Part shown: positions 44,901 through 56,300 of the stretch, one piece after another
How positions within the stretch are numbered: position 1 is the stretch's first letter
How the letters are laid out: each line of letters starts with the position of its first letter
Assembly (NCBI RefSeq): GCF_026914185.1
Contig: NC_070559.1
Location: 2,294,001 to 2,358,000, forward strand
Reading direction: 5' to 3'
Origin: Puccinia triticina
Lineage: Eukaryota > Basidiomycota > Pucciniomycetes > Pucciniales > Pucciniaceae
DNA: 64,000 nt
Translations under genes and position numbers: made by a program
The notes under the pieces: model-generated
Seen by the model: the letters and a program-made list of their open reading frames with translations, nothing else
What the model was told of the DNA's origin: nothing
The model's database searches: none

Positions 44901-46581
44901 TCTGTCAATCGACTAGAATCAGTGAAATGCCTAAACGATCTTACCTAACATCCAACTTGAACCAGGCGAATGCCGCTGGGCTAAAAGACTCGTATTCAGA
45001 TCCTAAATTTGAACCCAAGAAGTTCAATGACATTTTCAAATCCGACTTTAAAGGGCGATGGCTTGAAGCGTGCAACAAGGAAATAAAGGGAATGCGGGAA
45101 AAGCACATATACAGTCTTACAATGCGTCCAAAGAACCAAAAAGTGATCAAGGGTTGATGGGTCTTCAAAGTCAAGACGCTCCCAGATGGAAGCATATCCA
45201 AGTACAAGGCGCGTTTTGTAGCGAAAGGGTACACACAAGAGGAGGGTGTCAATTACGACCAAACTTTCTCTCCCACCGGCAAACCCTCATCCCTGCGACT
45301 AATTGTTGCTCTAGCCACCAAGAATAACTGGGTCATCGAGCAAATGGACGCGGTGGCGGCTTTCCTCAACAGTGATCTTGACGAAAAAATATACATGGAA
45401 CAGCCAGAAGGTTTCGACGAAGGAGGACGTGATCAAGTATGGCGCTTACATAAATCTATATACGGACTCAAGCAATCTGCCCGCCTATGGCACATTGAAG
45501 TTGAAAAGTACCTCAAGACCATCGGATTCATAAAAACTGAAGCAGACTCATGTGTATTCAATTGTTTTCGTGAAGGCAAACAAAGCATTATCTATTTACA
45601 TGTGGACGATATGATCATTACAGGCGACGAAATAGCTGAAGTCAAAGAAGAAATCAAGTTCAAATGGGCAATGGAAGATTTGGGAGTTGCTAAATTTGCG
45701 GTAGGCATCGAGATTGATTGCGACGGACACAGAAACTACCACCTGCACCAAAGGGGTATGATTTTAAATGTTCTTGAAAAATTTGATATGTCTAACTGTT
45801 GACCTGCAAGCACCCCCTTCAGATACAACATTAAGCTAGTCAAATCGTCGGACGAGGAGTCCAAAATCTTCACTCAACAAAACCAGAGATACAAGAAGGC
45901 TATCGGATCGCTGATGTACATTGCTATCTGTACCCGACCCAACATTAGTTTTGCTATCGGAGTACTCTCAAGATTCCTGGAAAAACCAAACCAACTACAT
46001 TGGGACTCCTTCCTCCAGGTGCTCCAATACTTGAAATCAACCATTGACTACCGCATTTCCTACGACGCCCGCTGCGGCGAAGATTTGTCCGCTAATCCGG
46101 GGTGAAATTTTCCGGAAATGACCAGTGATGCTGACTGGGCCGGTGATTGTTCCACTCTCTGATCAACAACCGGATATGTTTTTAAATTCATGGAGGGCGC
46201 AATAAGCTGGCGAAGTCGACTTCAACCAACGGTGGCACTATCCTCCACGGAAGCGGAATACCGGGCAATAACGGAAGCCGGTCAAGAGGCGCTATGGCTC
46301 ATTAAACTAATGAAAGAAATCTGCATCCCAATCAAAATCCCGTTGGAAATGGTGTGCAATAATTTAAGCGCAATTCATTTGGCTCAGAACCCGGTACATC
46401 ACGGTTGCGTCAAACACGTTTCAATAGAACACCACTGGATTCGCGAGCACATTCAAAATGCAACACGTCTACACATCAAACATGATTGCAGATATTCTCA
46501 CGAAGAACCTCGGAAAAGCCCCTTTCTCCAAATTTCGTCATATGATTGGTTTGAAAGATGCTTGTTCAAATTGAGGGGGAC
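41946..46581 (+). pseudogene. Copia-2 gag-pol, 5'-truncated, six in-frame TGA
   Basis: One frame from KEFYQADNKATLYLVQSKLK (partial gag) to RNase H. gag is split by a MITE whose 768-bp net length keeps frame. A zinc-finger-like CQGPHPEAKC follows; protease DTGASSHM (about 43420); integrase TCDTCKLGK, TNGGGEF; reverse transcriptase IYGLKQSARLW and HVDDMIITG (about 45600); RNase H SSTEAEYRAI. TGA stops at 43844, 44078, 45155, 45800, 46103 and 46160; most sit where copia proteins have Arg (for example HN*LGHLN, YT*MSF, TL*STTGY). One frameshift near 46480 precedes MIADILTKNLG. Polypurine tract GAGGGGGA at 46573, then the 3' LTR. Confidence 0.9.
42306..43070. mobile_element. 765-bp MITE in Copia-2 gag, TAA duplication
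   Basis: Begins GGGCCCAATTATAAACAAGT and ends with the inverse; about 60-bp inverted termini (..TTGGGATAATATTGGGATT..), TAA at 42303-42305 and 43071-43073. Same family as 8101-8900. The interior carries GAGCGAGCTACA/TGTAGCTCGC and CAAGGCTGATT repeats. Non-coding. Confidence 0.85.
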
Positions 46582-46897
46582 TGTTGAAATATGCGCGCCA
46601 GATCGACACAACCTTTCATTATGCATACGCAGCAAAACCGGCAATTCTCACTCGCATCTGAAACCTAACCTCGAAATTCCCCGGACAACAAAACCGACTC
46701 GTTTCCCCCAATCTTGCTAGTCTTTTTCTCACGCGTTTACATTATTTACTTGTGAGGAAGAGACTAGTAAACCATTTCATCCTCCACTAACTCAAATCAT
46801 CCATTGACAAACTCAACAACAACTAACAACATTCTCATTCTTTTCTTATCCTATCATCTCATCAAATGTACATAGAATTAAATCCCTCTTGCGCGCG

Positions 46898-47795
46898 GCG
46901 AACCTGAATGTAGCCTAAGCAATGCAAACTCAATTTGGTTGCTAGGCAGGAAAAAAAACAATATTCAAATCCATACAGCCAAAATGGGTATGAAAAAAAC
47001 ACATTTGAAGGTACCTAGCCAACGAGCCGGGATGAGCCCACACATAGAAACCGGCCCTCAGAGCCAAGCGACCAAGCGTGATTCCTCACCAGCATGCCGG
47101 TGGTGCTGGCTGCCCGCCAAGGAGAAGGTTTCCTGAGACAGCCGGGTATGTATCAGGCGAGCGGGCACACCCCGTACATAGCTGCTCTCTGCAAGAACTT
47201 ACGATGATATCGCCGAGGAGGAGGCCTCCGGCGAGCGGGTCTTTTGACTGCTTGCTGTGGAGGAATCTTCCTCGGAATCATCCCCGGCGAGCGGATCGCC
47301 ACTTGCCCGTGAGGATTCCTCCTACGCGAGCACCTTGCACCTGCTTGCCAAGAAATCTTCCTGGACAAGCAGGTACAAGTGATCCGGGGCAATGGAAGAA
47401 TATTCATTCCGGCCGAGTACAAAGGGCGCCAGTGGAAGAAGCCCCAAGTGTATGTATAACATGTATCTGCTTGACCAAGATAATTCCTAGACCTTGGCAA
47501 GCAGGTGTCATTTCCACATCCAAGGGCAAGAGGAAGCCTGCTGGGCGAGCGGAAGGGAATCCATCTTTGCCGAGTGTGTGCAAAATTGCTTGCCGAGGTC
47601 CTCGGCAAGCAGGCACTCATTACTCCCGGGGGCAAGCCAAAAATTTGTCTCCACCAAATAGGTACAAAGGTGTTGCCCGCTTGGTTGGCCAGGGACCCAA
47701 TTGGGAGGTTCAATAGCTGAGGTTGATCCTCCATCAAGTGCATATCTATGGTGGATTCTCTCAATCCAGAATTGTTTAGGTTAGATTCAACTTGC
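46898..47795. mobile_element. MULE-like non-autonomous element, 10-bp target duplication
   Basis: CTTGCGCGCG flanks it exactly (46888-46897, 47796-47805). Inverted termini of about 26 bp: GCGAACCTGAATGTAGCCTA against GCAAGTTGAATCTAACCTAA. The 9-11-bp duplication is typical of Mutator-like elements. The inside is GC-richer than its host and built of small hairpins such as CTTGCCGAGGTCCTCGGCAA and GCGAGCGG repeats; ORFs over it are shadows of these. Confidence 0.75.
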
Positions 47796-47936
47796 CTTGC
47801 GCGCGTCCCTCAACCAAATCAACCAAAAACATCAAAAACAATCCAACTGCGTTTACCGCAGGTATGCCTGTCATTGTTGTCATTATATTAACTCATCTTC
47901 TTATTTACTTTCTCATATTTTTTTCTTTTCACTCTA

Positions 47937-48302
47937 GGTGTGTGTGCTGAGAGTCATTGTTGTCGTCGTTTATCAGAGAGTGTCCATCTTATCTTTGTTC
48001 TTCATCTTTAAGGTTAGCATAAAAAGAAATCAATATAACGCGTTTACATTATTTACTCGTGAGGAAGAGACTAAATTAAATCCCTCTTGCGCGCGTTCCT
48101 CAACCGAATCAACCAAAAACATCAAAAACAATCCAACTGCGTTTACCGCAGGTGTGTGTGCTGAGAGTCATCGTCGTCGTCGTTTATCCAAGAGTGTCCA
48201 TCTTATCTTTGTTCTTCATCTTTAAGGTGTGTGTGCTGAGAGTCATTGTTGTCGTCGTTTATCCGAGAGTGTCCATCTTATCTTTGTTCTTCATCTTTAA
48301 GG
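47937..48302. repeat. Three copies of a 76-78-bp repeat
   Basis: GGTGTGTGTGCTGAGAGTCAT...TTCATCTTTAAGG at about 47937, 48150 and 48226; the last two are adjacent. Lies in the distal part of the Copia-2 LTR region. Confidence 0.8.
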
Positions 48303-48303
48303 T

Positions 48304-48559
48304 CCTCATCAAACCTTCAACCGTTGCTGTTCAGATTCTGTCAATTATTACAGCGGAAAGTGACTCACAGATTGTGAAGCACATGATGAACAACATCTGG
48401 ATGTCAACCAAATGAGTTGTTAATACTCAGCTCTCAAAGAATCTCTTTTTCATTGAACAGAAGTTTTGTTAGCAACTGATCACAATTATCCCTTCCTCAG
48501 CTGTTGCGGGAAAGAATAATATCACATTTTTGTGCCAAATCCAGCTGGGTGTCCCAGAA
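48304..48559. other. Short intergenic spacer
   Basis: No gene or repeat recognised. Confidence 0.3.
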
Positions 48560-49300
48560 GAGGTTGACCGGTCATCGATTGGAGGGTCCACTCCAATTGA
48601 TGACCGGTCAACCCCTTCAATTGATGACCAGTGTTGATCGGTCATTGATTGGAGGGTGTACTCCAATCGATGACCGGGCAACATCGGTCATTGATTGGAG
48701 GGTGTACTCCAATCGATGACCGGGCAACATCGGTCATTGATTGGAGGGTCTACTCCACTCAATGACCAGTGTTAGGTCATTGAGTGGAGGGTATGACCAG
48801 TCATCCTGGTCATTGATCGGAGGGTGTGTAATCCACTCAATGGCCGGGATGAGATGTCATTGAGTGGCGGGTATGACCAGTCATCCTGGTTGTTGATAGT
48901 GGAGCGCACACCTTCCAATGGATGACCGGGATGAGTGGTCATCAATTGGAGGGTGTACTCCACCCAATGGCCGGGATGAGCGGTCATCAAGTGGAGGACT
49001 TGACCAGTCATCCCGTTCATTGAGTGGAGTGTATACCCTCTGATTGATGGCCGGGGTGAGTGGTCATCAATTGGAGAGTGCTCCACCCGATGGCCGGGAT
49101 GAGCGGTCATTGAGTGGAGAGTCTGACCAGTCATCCTGGTCATTGATTGGAGGGTGTGTACTCCACTCGATGGCCGGGATGAGATTACATTGAGTGGCGG
49201 GTATGACCAGTCATCCCGGTCATCGAGTGGAATGTATACCCTCCAATTGATGGCTGGGGTGAGTGAGTGGTCAGCAATTGGAGGGTCCCAAGTTCGCACC
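48560..49300. repeat. Palindromic minisatellite
   Basis: About 14 diverged units in which GGTCATTGATTGGAGG, a 4-8-nt spacer and CTCCAATCGATGACCG pair to a hairpin. Units differ by alternating GATTG/GAGTG stems with compensating partner changes. Same design as the fold-back arms (GATGRCC stem ends) but a different core. Non-coding. Confidence 0.8.
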
Positions 49301-50812
49301 CTCCCCACCAAGGAGAAATGGTTTCTTGAAGCTGGAGAAACAGGGGGACACCTGTTTCTGGAAACGCTTGTTTTTTGATGAAAATCTATTCTGGAATCTA
49401 CCCAGAATTTGTGTGCTATGGTACGCAATTCTGATTCAAAATAGATTCTCGCAAAAAAAAGTTGAAACTCGCATGAGAATCTATTTTTTTTTCCGCTATG
49501 GTACGCAGCCTAAGTTTTCACTTTGTCAGTAAATCATTCTCCATTGGCCTGTCACAAGTTTTCGCAAACCCTTGATCCGCCAGCGTCTTGAAGATGTTTT
49601 ACCTCAGTATTGTGATCCCGTTCTACATAAGAACTTGGATGGGACATTATGCTGGAGTTAACATCTTCTACAGCTGGTGTTTCAAGGGTTCATGGCTACA
49701 TAAGCATTCTAACATGCTCACTCCTTTTTCATCTAGCTGAGTTTTCGGGTGTGTCACCACTAACAACTTCTCTCTGAGTTTTTGCTCTAGAACGTCTAAG
49801 CCCCCAGATAGCTCGCTTAATTTATTGACACATTCTTGGGATTTAATCCGACCCGCCCGATTGGAACAGCTGTACACCTCAAACTCAAGCTCAACCCCAA
49901 AAGAAGTCGAGGTTTCCAAACACAGTTACTCTCGATGACCACCGTCTCACCGGGGCTAGACCATTGCAAAATGGGTCATGTGACCCAGATGAGGAGATCA
50001 GTGCAGATCAATGACTTGGCTGGTCAAACGGTGCCAACAGGAGAACCACAAGGGCTTTGGCTTTGTCAACCGTGACAACAATGAAAGCATCAACTCAGAT
50101 GAAGCTGATGGCGAACTCGATCAGCCAAAGAAGAGCTCAAACAGGAGTCTTCTTCAGTCGCTTCACTCTCTTCAAGGATTTTGGACGGTGAACTTGGAGT
50201 CCTAAGTTTTTCGTGCTGAGTGGCGCCAACAGTTTGGTCCCATCTGCTCTTATGCTCTTGTATGTTATCTCCAGTTCTACACACTACTCGAAGGCCCGAT
50301 ACTAACAACTTGACCAGTGCCATGGCAGCATTCTCACAAGCCATACACTGTCTTGTAGGCCACCACCCATCGGACTTGTACAGGACAATATGCGCGCGTG
50401 GATTTGTCTCATCACCTTGCTCGGCGAAATCACCCTTCTTATGTCAGTCACCAATGCAATTCCACTTGGGAACGTATCTACGAGCTATCCTCAACCCCCG
50501 CGCCACCAGGATCAGTTTGGAAGCGCACCTGCGAGCTATTGGAACTGCTAGAAAAGAAAGGAATGAATAAGCTGGAATATCACTTGCCCGAGGCAATGCA
50601 TGATTTTTTGGGTCAGTTGATTTACTCTTCAAGGTGGTCTATTGGTTCTCCCCACGGCCATGTTGCTTTGACTCTTTGTGAATTGATCTAAGCTCTCAGT
50701 TCTGATTGTCTGTTCCTCATCCCTTCCTCTATGGCTGCTCCGACCTTGGCAGCAATGCCGGATACAGTGTCCATCAGCCACCGCTCCAGAATTATCAAGG
50801 CCCACCTCTCCT
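49301..50812. other. No recognised gene
   Basis: Short ORFs on both strands (for example 50220-50570 plus, 50090-50344 minus) lack domains and clear splice sites. Could hold a degenerate gene. Confidence 0.2.
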
Positions 50813-51740
50813 TGTTTCAGCCTTAGAGTCAACTCAGCTGACCTAAAGTCTGCCTTTATCTACTTTTTACATATGAATTACTTTGTATCTTTTTCATCTT
50901 GTGAGATAACCTTGTTTTGAATTCATATTCTGTTTCCCCACGCAATTTTAACCCTAGTTACAACTTACCAATTCTTTGTAACTATACTCCTTCCCTGAGT
51001 TATTGAGTTGTGGCGCGCACGCGCAGTTGTGACGTGTCAGCGCTACCAGGCGCGCCAAACCACATGTACATATGTAAATTACATAAGCAAACTGTGAAAA
51101 TTTTTGTAGTCAGGATCCCCCTTTCCTGAGGCGGATCTACAGACTTCAGCACACCAGAACCACACCCCAGATAACCCCAGGATCACCACCAAAGAGTTTA
51201 CAACACTCCCAGTATACCTACCGTCACAGGCGCCTAGGATATTGACAGTAAGTAACCTCTTTCACTGAACCTTGTTTATCTCAGAGGTACAACTCTGTGT
51301 CTTGCTTGATCTGCTCTTTTCTGCTGGCCTTTGCCTCTTCTTGATCACAGGGCTGTCCCTACATATCTGCATTCTTTTTCTGTGGTTTTTGCAAGAAAAA
51401 AACCACATAGGTTTCCCTTTGAAGAACCTTGACTATCCAGAAGGAAGCTAAAAAATTGTGGCTGGATTAAACTTATCTAATCCCTCCACGTTTCTTTGGT
51501 GAGAGGAGGCTGTAGCACTCTCTAGCACAGCTTGGCAGCACTCTTCTGAAGAGTTAGCATTGCCAGTGTACGTGCATTCCCACCAGAATAACCTTGAAAA
51601 TCTGCTTATCTTGATCTTGCTCAGTTTCTCTCTCTTTTTCTCTCTCTCTTTTATATTTGTATTTTCTTTATCCAAAGAAATCCAAATATTTCCCCCTTCT
51701 TTCTTGTGTCCTGCTGTCACTATAGAGACTCAGGCTCACA
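50813..51740 (+). mobile_element. LTR-B copy, possibly a 5' LTR
   Basis: About 928 bp from TGTTTCAGCCTTAGAGTCA to GACTCAGGCTCACA. Contains the same CTTGATCACAGGGCTGTCCC and TCTCTCTTTTT tracts as the copy at 22758. It is followed by ATTGGGGGCCTCATTGGG, which has the look of a primer-binding site; the flanking 5-mers (CTCCT, ATTGG) do not match, so it may be a true 5' LTR rather than a solo one. Confidence 0.7.
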
Positions 51741-52840
51741 ATTGGGGGCCTCATTGGGAAAATTACTCACCTTTTCATAATTCTAGACTGCTATAAAGCC
51801 AAAGGACTGATCATCCAAGTTTATTAAAGACACAGTTTTATCTGAATTGTAAAAAAAAAGATCAAGGGTTCCCCCTATAAAATAACAAAAGAGCAAAAAA
51901 AAATCAAGGGTTTCCCCTATGTAAAACTTCCAAAAAATGACGGCAATAATCTCCATACAATAATTATTCAAAAAATAAAATCTCGACCTAGCCCCCCAAC
52001 AACAGCAGAGCTGTGTACTCAGGCTCACCCCCCAGCCCGCGTCTAGCGCGCGGGTCAAAAGGGATGGACATGAAGGCCCCCGGCCAGCAGCTAAGGCTAC
52101 GGACCAGTGGGGGGGCCACTCTTTGCCCCTCAGACTGCGCATGTGCAACAGCGGAGGGGTTGAGGGTGATGGATAGTTGGAAGTGCAGCGTTTCCAATTG
52201 CCCTGGGGAATCAATAATCTCAAACGCTGCCTCTCTTTTAAGCAGTTTGTCCTTCGCTGCGTTGCTGGACTCGCCGCCGCCGTTCTCTCAACTCGCGCTG
52301 AATCAAATTCACCGTTACCCTCGCCACGACGTTGTACATATCCACCGTCGCTATCTGCAACCCACCGCCACACCACCCTATCATTGCTGTGCACTAACAA
52401 ACCACAGTGGCGCAACCTGACTCCAGGGGCGAGGGGAATTTGTGTGAGCTATTATTGCTGCTATCAATGCCCATCTAGCATAATATATGTGTCGCCTTAT
52501 TATCATCCTCAAAGAAAACATTGCCCATCTTTGCACCAGAAATAAATCCAGGACATGGGGAAAAGACGGCTGGAAGAAATTGGTGGTCTGCATCGTTGCG
52601 GATGGGCGGAAGGTCATTCATCCACGAGTTCTCGACTGGTAAGCTCTCCTGGTCACCGTACATACATAGTCCTGTCAGCACTAATACACGGTTTCTTTGT
52701 GCTTCTCGAGGTGGGCACCAAACCGGGCCCGCGTAGCTTGTACCATCTCTGGAAATGCATGGATCTCAACTCAAACGTTGGTGGCGCGTGTGGTGAGATT
52801 TGTGAAATGAAAGGCAAAGGCTGGCTTGGACTACTCAACC
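51741..52840. other. Unassigned DNA between LTR-B and Copia-3
   Basis: Open frames on both strands (52013-52420, 51783-52415) without known domains; GTTCCCCCTATAAAATAAC and GTTTCCCCTATGTAAAAC form a short direct repeat. Possibly internal DNA of an LTR-B element. Confidence 0.2.
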
Positions 52841-53393
52841 TGTAGTTCAGAGAGATCTTTTGTTTTTAATTGCAAACTCTTAAAAACCAGTAGTAGTAAA
52901 ACTAACAAAAAATAATTGTTAATATCAAACAATAAGAAGGTGAGAACAGTGATTGATTTTACCTATTGACTTGAGTTTTATTAGTTAAACAGGCTGTTGA
53001 TGATGGCGGTGAATGAAGAGAGTATGTAGAAACTAAAGAATAGTAGAAACATTAATATGATAGAGAACATGAGATAGAAAAACAACATCAAGTGATTAAG
53101 TACCTCTCCTCCCCCTGATCAATTATCCTCTGATGTCTTGCGGATTTCACCTGAGTTTTGTCTAGTTGCACTGATAATGGTATAGCCGGATGAGTGTTGA
53201 GTTACAAGGGCTCGGTGATGATGACTTTACCTTGACTAGCGACGGGCAAGATTCAGTTGGTCGGATGAGAGGTGTTCTTGATGGTTCTGGATGAGTACGC
53301 TCAGAGATCTTGAGTTCGGGGATTGTAGGATCTTGAATTCGAGAATTTGAAATTACTAGAACATGTGACATGTGGTGGACATTTCATCCAACA
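52841..53393 (-). repeat. Copia-3 3' LTR
   Basis: 553 bp, in element orientation TGTTGGATGAAATGTCC...TCTGAACTACA. Precedes by CpA/TpG at five of the seven substituted positions the CpG state kept in the other LTR or the reverse. Confidence 0.95.
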
Positions 53394-53399
53394 CTCCCC

Positions 53400-56300
53400 C
53401 TAAATGTCACTCGCATGCACCATGTGAAGTTGATTCAAGGCTGCATCCATTTTGTTTGGTCCGAGTGCTTTAGTGAGAACATCGGCTGTCATTTCATTTG
53501 TGGAGACTTGCTTTACTTCTAGGCGTTTCTTCTGAACTTGATCCCGTACGTATTGATATCTTACTTCAATGTGCTTCGAATTCGGATTTAGCTGAACTTC
53601 CTGACTGATACAATTCGCCCCTGAGTTGTCATTGAAGATTATCGGTGCCTTTATTGCGATCTTCATTTCTAGAATAAGATTTGACAGCCATTGAATTTGT
53701 TTAGCGCATACGTTTATTAAAATGAATTCAGCTTCTGTGGTAGACTGAGCAACAACCGGCTGTTTCTTTGTGAGCCAGCACACCGGGTTTCCTAGAAATT
53801 CCACAAAGTATCCAGAAATCGACTTCCTAGACGGTATGATATTAGCGTAGTCCGCATCCGCCCAGCCAACTAGATGAGATCCACCCGAGTTTGCCGGAGT
53901 GGTTCTTCGGATGTGTAGTCCAAGCGATTTAGTTCCCTGTAGATACCGTAGCAGATGTTTTACTAGAAACCAATGCGTGCGTGTTGGATTAGAGGTGTAT
54001 CTGGCCAGTTGATTCACCGTGAACTGGATATCCGGCCTAGTGTGTAGAGCAATGTGATTTAAGCTTCCAACCACTCGTTGCATCGTGGTAACATCAAACG
54101 GAGGATCGGGCTTATTAAGGAGTTCGTGAATATTGGTCGGTGCCGGCGTCTTGACACTCTTGCAGTTCTTCATGCCGAAATCTTCAATTATTTGATGTAT
54201 CATGTTTGAGTGATGCAGTACCAATTCGCCGTTGTCTAGCCACTTGAGTGTGTAACCGAGGTGTTGAGTCGGTTTCTTGGTAATCTTGAGTGTATACGTC
54301 TTCTGGAGATCAGTCAGGAACAACTTGACAAGTTCATCCGTTTCTCCCACTAGTAGACCGTCATCTACATGCATATGCAGGAAGAGCGTTTTCTTTTCAT
54401 TTGCAAACACAGCATCATCAGCATTTAAAGGGTACATGCCAATTGAGCGAAGTGTTTTTACCAAATGAGCCTTCCAGCAACGCGGGGCCTGCTTTGTGCC
54501 GTAGAGTGATTTCTGGAGCTTCCATACCCAATTCTCCTTCCCCGGTTCTTCGAATCCTTTGACTTGTTGTACATACACAGGAGCATCGATTTCTCCATAC
54601 AAGAAAGCTGTCTCGACGTCGAACTGACAGATCTTCATGTTTTTGTTGATCGCCAAAGAAAACAAAATCTTCAAGGACTCATTTTGGCCCACCAACGCGT
54701 ATGTGTCCCAGTAGTGTTTTTGATACTCTTGATTATTCCCGAACGTAACCCATCGAGCTTTATGCTTGTACACTTCATTGTACTCGTTGCGTTTGCAAGA
54801 CAAGAGCCACATGCCGCCGATTATCTTCTTGTTCGCCGGCAGAGGCGTAAGACTGCCCGTGTTGTGGAATGAAAGGGATCCGAATTCCTTAGACATCGCT
54901 TCTTCCCAGATTGGTCGTTCCCTCTTGTCAGCCAAAGCTTTTTTGACCGCAACTTGATCCACCAACGCAATGAAATGGCATCGCTCATCGTCTTCTCCTT
55001 CTGGGATTTCTTCATCAGCCGTAGCGCCCGAAGGTATGATATTCTCCTTTGAGATTTTACTGCTGATCTCCTTAGGAGCTTTTTCATTAGGATCACAGAC
55101 AACGTACTCCCAGTTTGGCCTGCAAGAACGAGGAGGAACCATAATTAGATCTTTCAGGGTTGCTACTGGCTTCGGTTGAGAGGATCGGGTGACTGGTGGT
55201 GGAGGAGGTTGTTTGGCTTGACTGGGTTGACTAGAACCTGCTTGCGAAGGATTCTGAGCATTCTGAGCGTTCCCCGGAAACAAGCCTGGGAATACTGGAG
55301 TGTTTGTGACTGACGACTGAGAATTTCCGACAAGAGGTCTAGCGGGAGTTGCTGGAGCCGGTCGGTGAGGCAAAGGTGCCACTTGTCGTTGAGGTGGAGC
55401 TTCATCCTCATTGCTTGAGTTCTTACTGGACTTAGGATTAAAAGCAGGCAGGGTAACCCATTCAGACGTGTTGTAACTGGATTTTTTCGCCGTAGGAAGA
55501 TCTTCTGCCGTCTTCTTGGATGAATATAAGTCGGATATACTCTTTGGCGCAACTTGAGTGTAGTCTTGGCTTAGAATTACACGTCCGGTCAATTTGTCCC
55601 AGAACCTCATAGCGTCTGAGAAAGGCTTGAAACCAAAACAAACCATCCGCACACCTGACGGTTGAATTTTCGATTCTGTCTTTTGGTGTACAAAGGTGAT
55701 GGCTCCGAAAGGTATCATTTCAGCAAGATTACGCTGCGGCTCAATGCATGAGTTTGCTCGAGATAGGAGTTCGGTTGGAGTTGCCCATTTGAGAGTCTTG
55801 TGCGGCGAGTTGTTGATAAGAACCGTCGAGTACAGTGCAGCTTCATGCCAGTAGCATAATGGCACATTAGATTGAGCCAATAAGCACCTCATCTTGACAA
55901 GCAAGGTTTGGTTGAATCTTTCGGCAACACCATTTGTTTGAGGAGAGTAAGGAGCACCTCGTTCCAGCGTCATTCCGAGAGATTGGACGTTTTCCAGGAA
56001 TTGTTTTGAGCTGAATTCTGAGCCATGATCGCTGTGCAAATACGCAGGATACCAATTTAACTTGCTGTGTATTTCTTCGAAGAAGCTCATCAGTTTTCCT
56101 TCAATCTCGGTTTTTGATCAAACCACATGTATTCGCACGTATCGACTGAAGTCATCCACGATACCTAAAATGTACCTAAGACCGTATTTGGCAGTAGCAT
56201 TGATCTCCATGGTGTCAAAATGAAGCTTTTGGAATGGTAAAGAAGCGGACGGTATGTGATTAACATGGGGGGCTTGCTTGAGTTTGACAGCGCGACATAC

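Larger units (their letters stand above)
46582..48303 (+). repeat. Copia-2 3' LTR region, interrupted and internally repeated
   Basis: TGTTGAAATATGCGCG starts directly after the polypurine tract. The LTR is split by a MULE-like element and contains partial duplications: CGCGTTTACATTATTTACT-GTGAGGAAGAGACTA at 46732 and 48038, and CAACTGCGTTTACCGCAGGT at 47843 and 48132. The 3' boundary is not fixed. No 5' LTR was found for this element. Confidence 0.6.

Noticed and set aside
24827..46162. TGA recoding as a sense codon in element proteins
   Set aside because: Host-type genes here use TGA as stop or avoid it, TAA/TAG stops also occur, and CpG decay in the LTRs explains the pattern more simply.
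46939..47764. ORFs of 65-212 codons on both strands
   Set aside because: Arise from hairpin repeats inside the MULE-like element.
48772..49428. 218-codon minus ORF with repeated peptides
   Set aside because: Translation of the palindromic minisatellite.
50950..50957. Helitron end at AACCCTAGTT (also 63870)
   Set aside because: No hairpin precedes the CTAG; the sequence is a conserved part of LTR-B.
51783..52415. 210-codon minus ORF as a gene
   Set aside because: Overlapping open frames on both strands and no domain; kept only as unassigned DNA.
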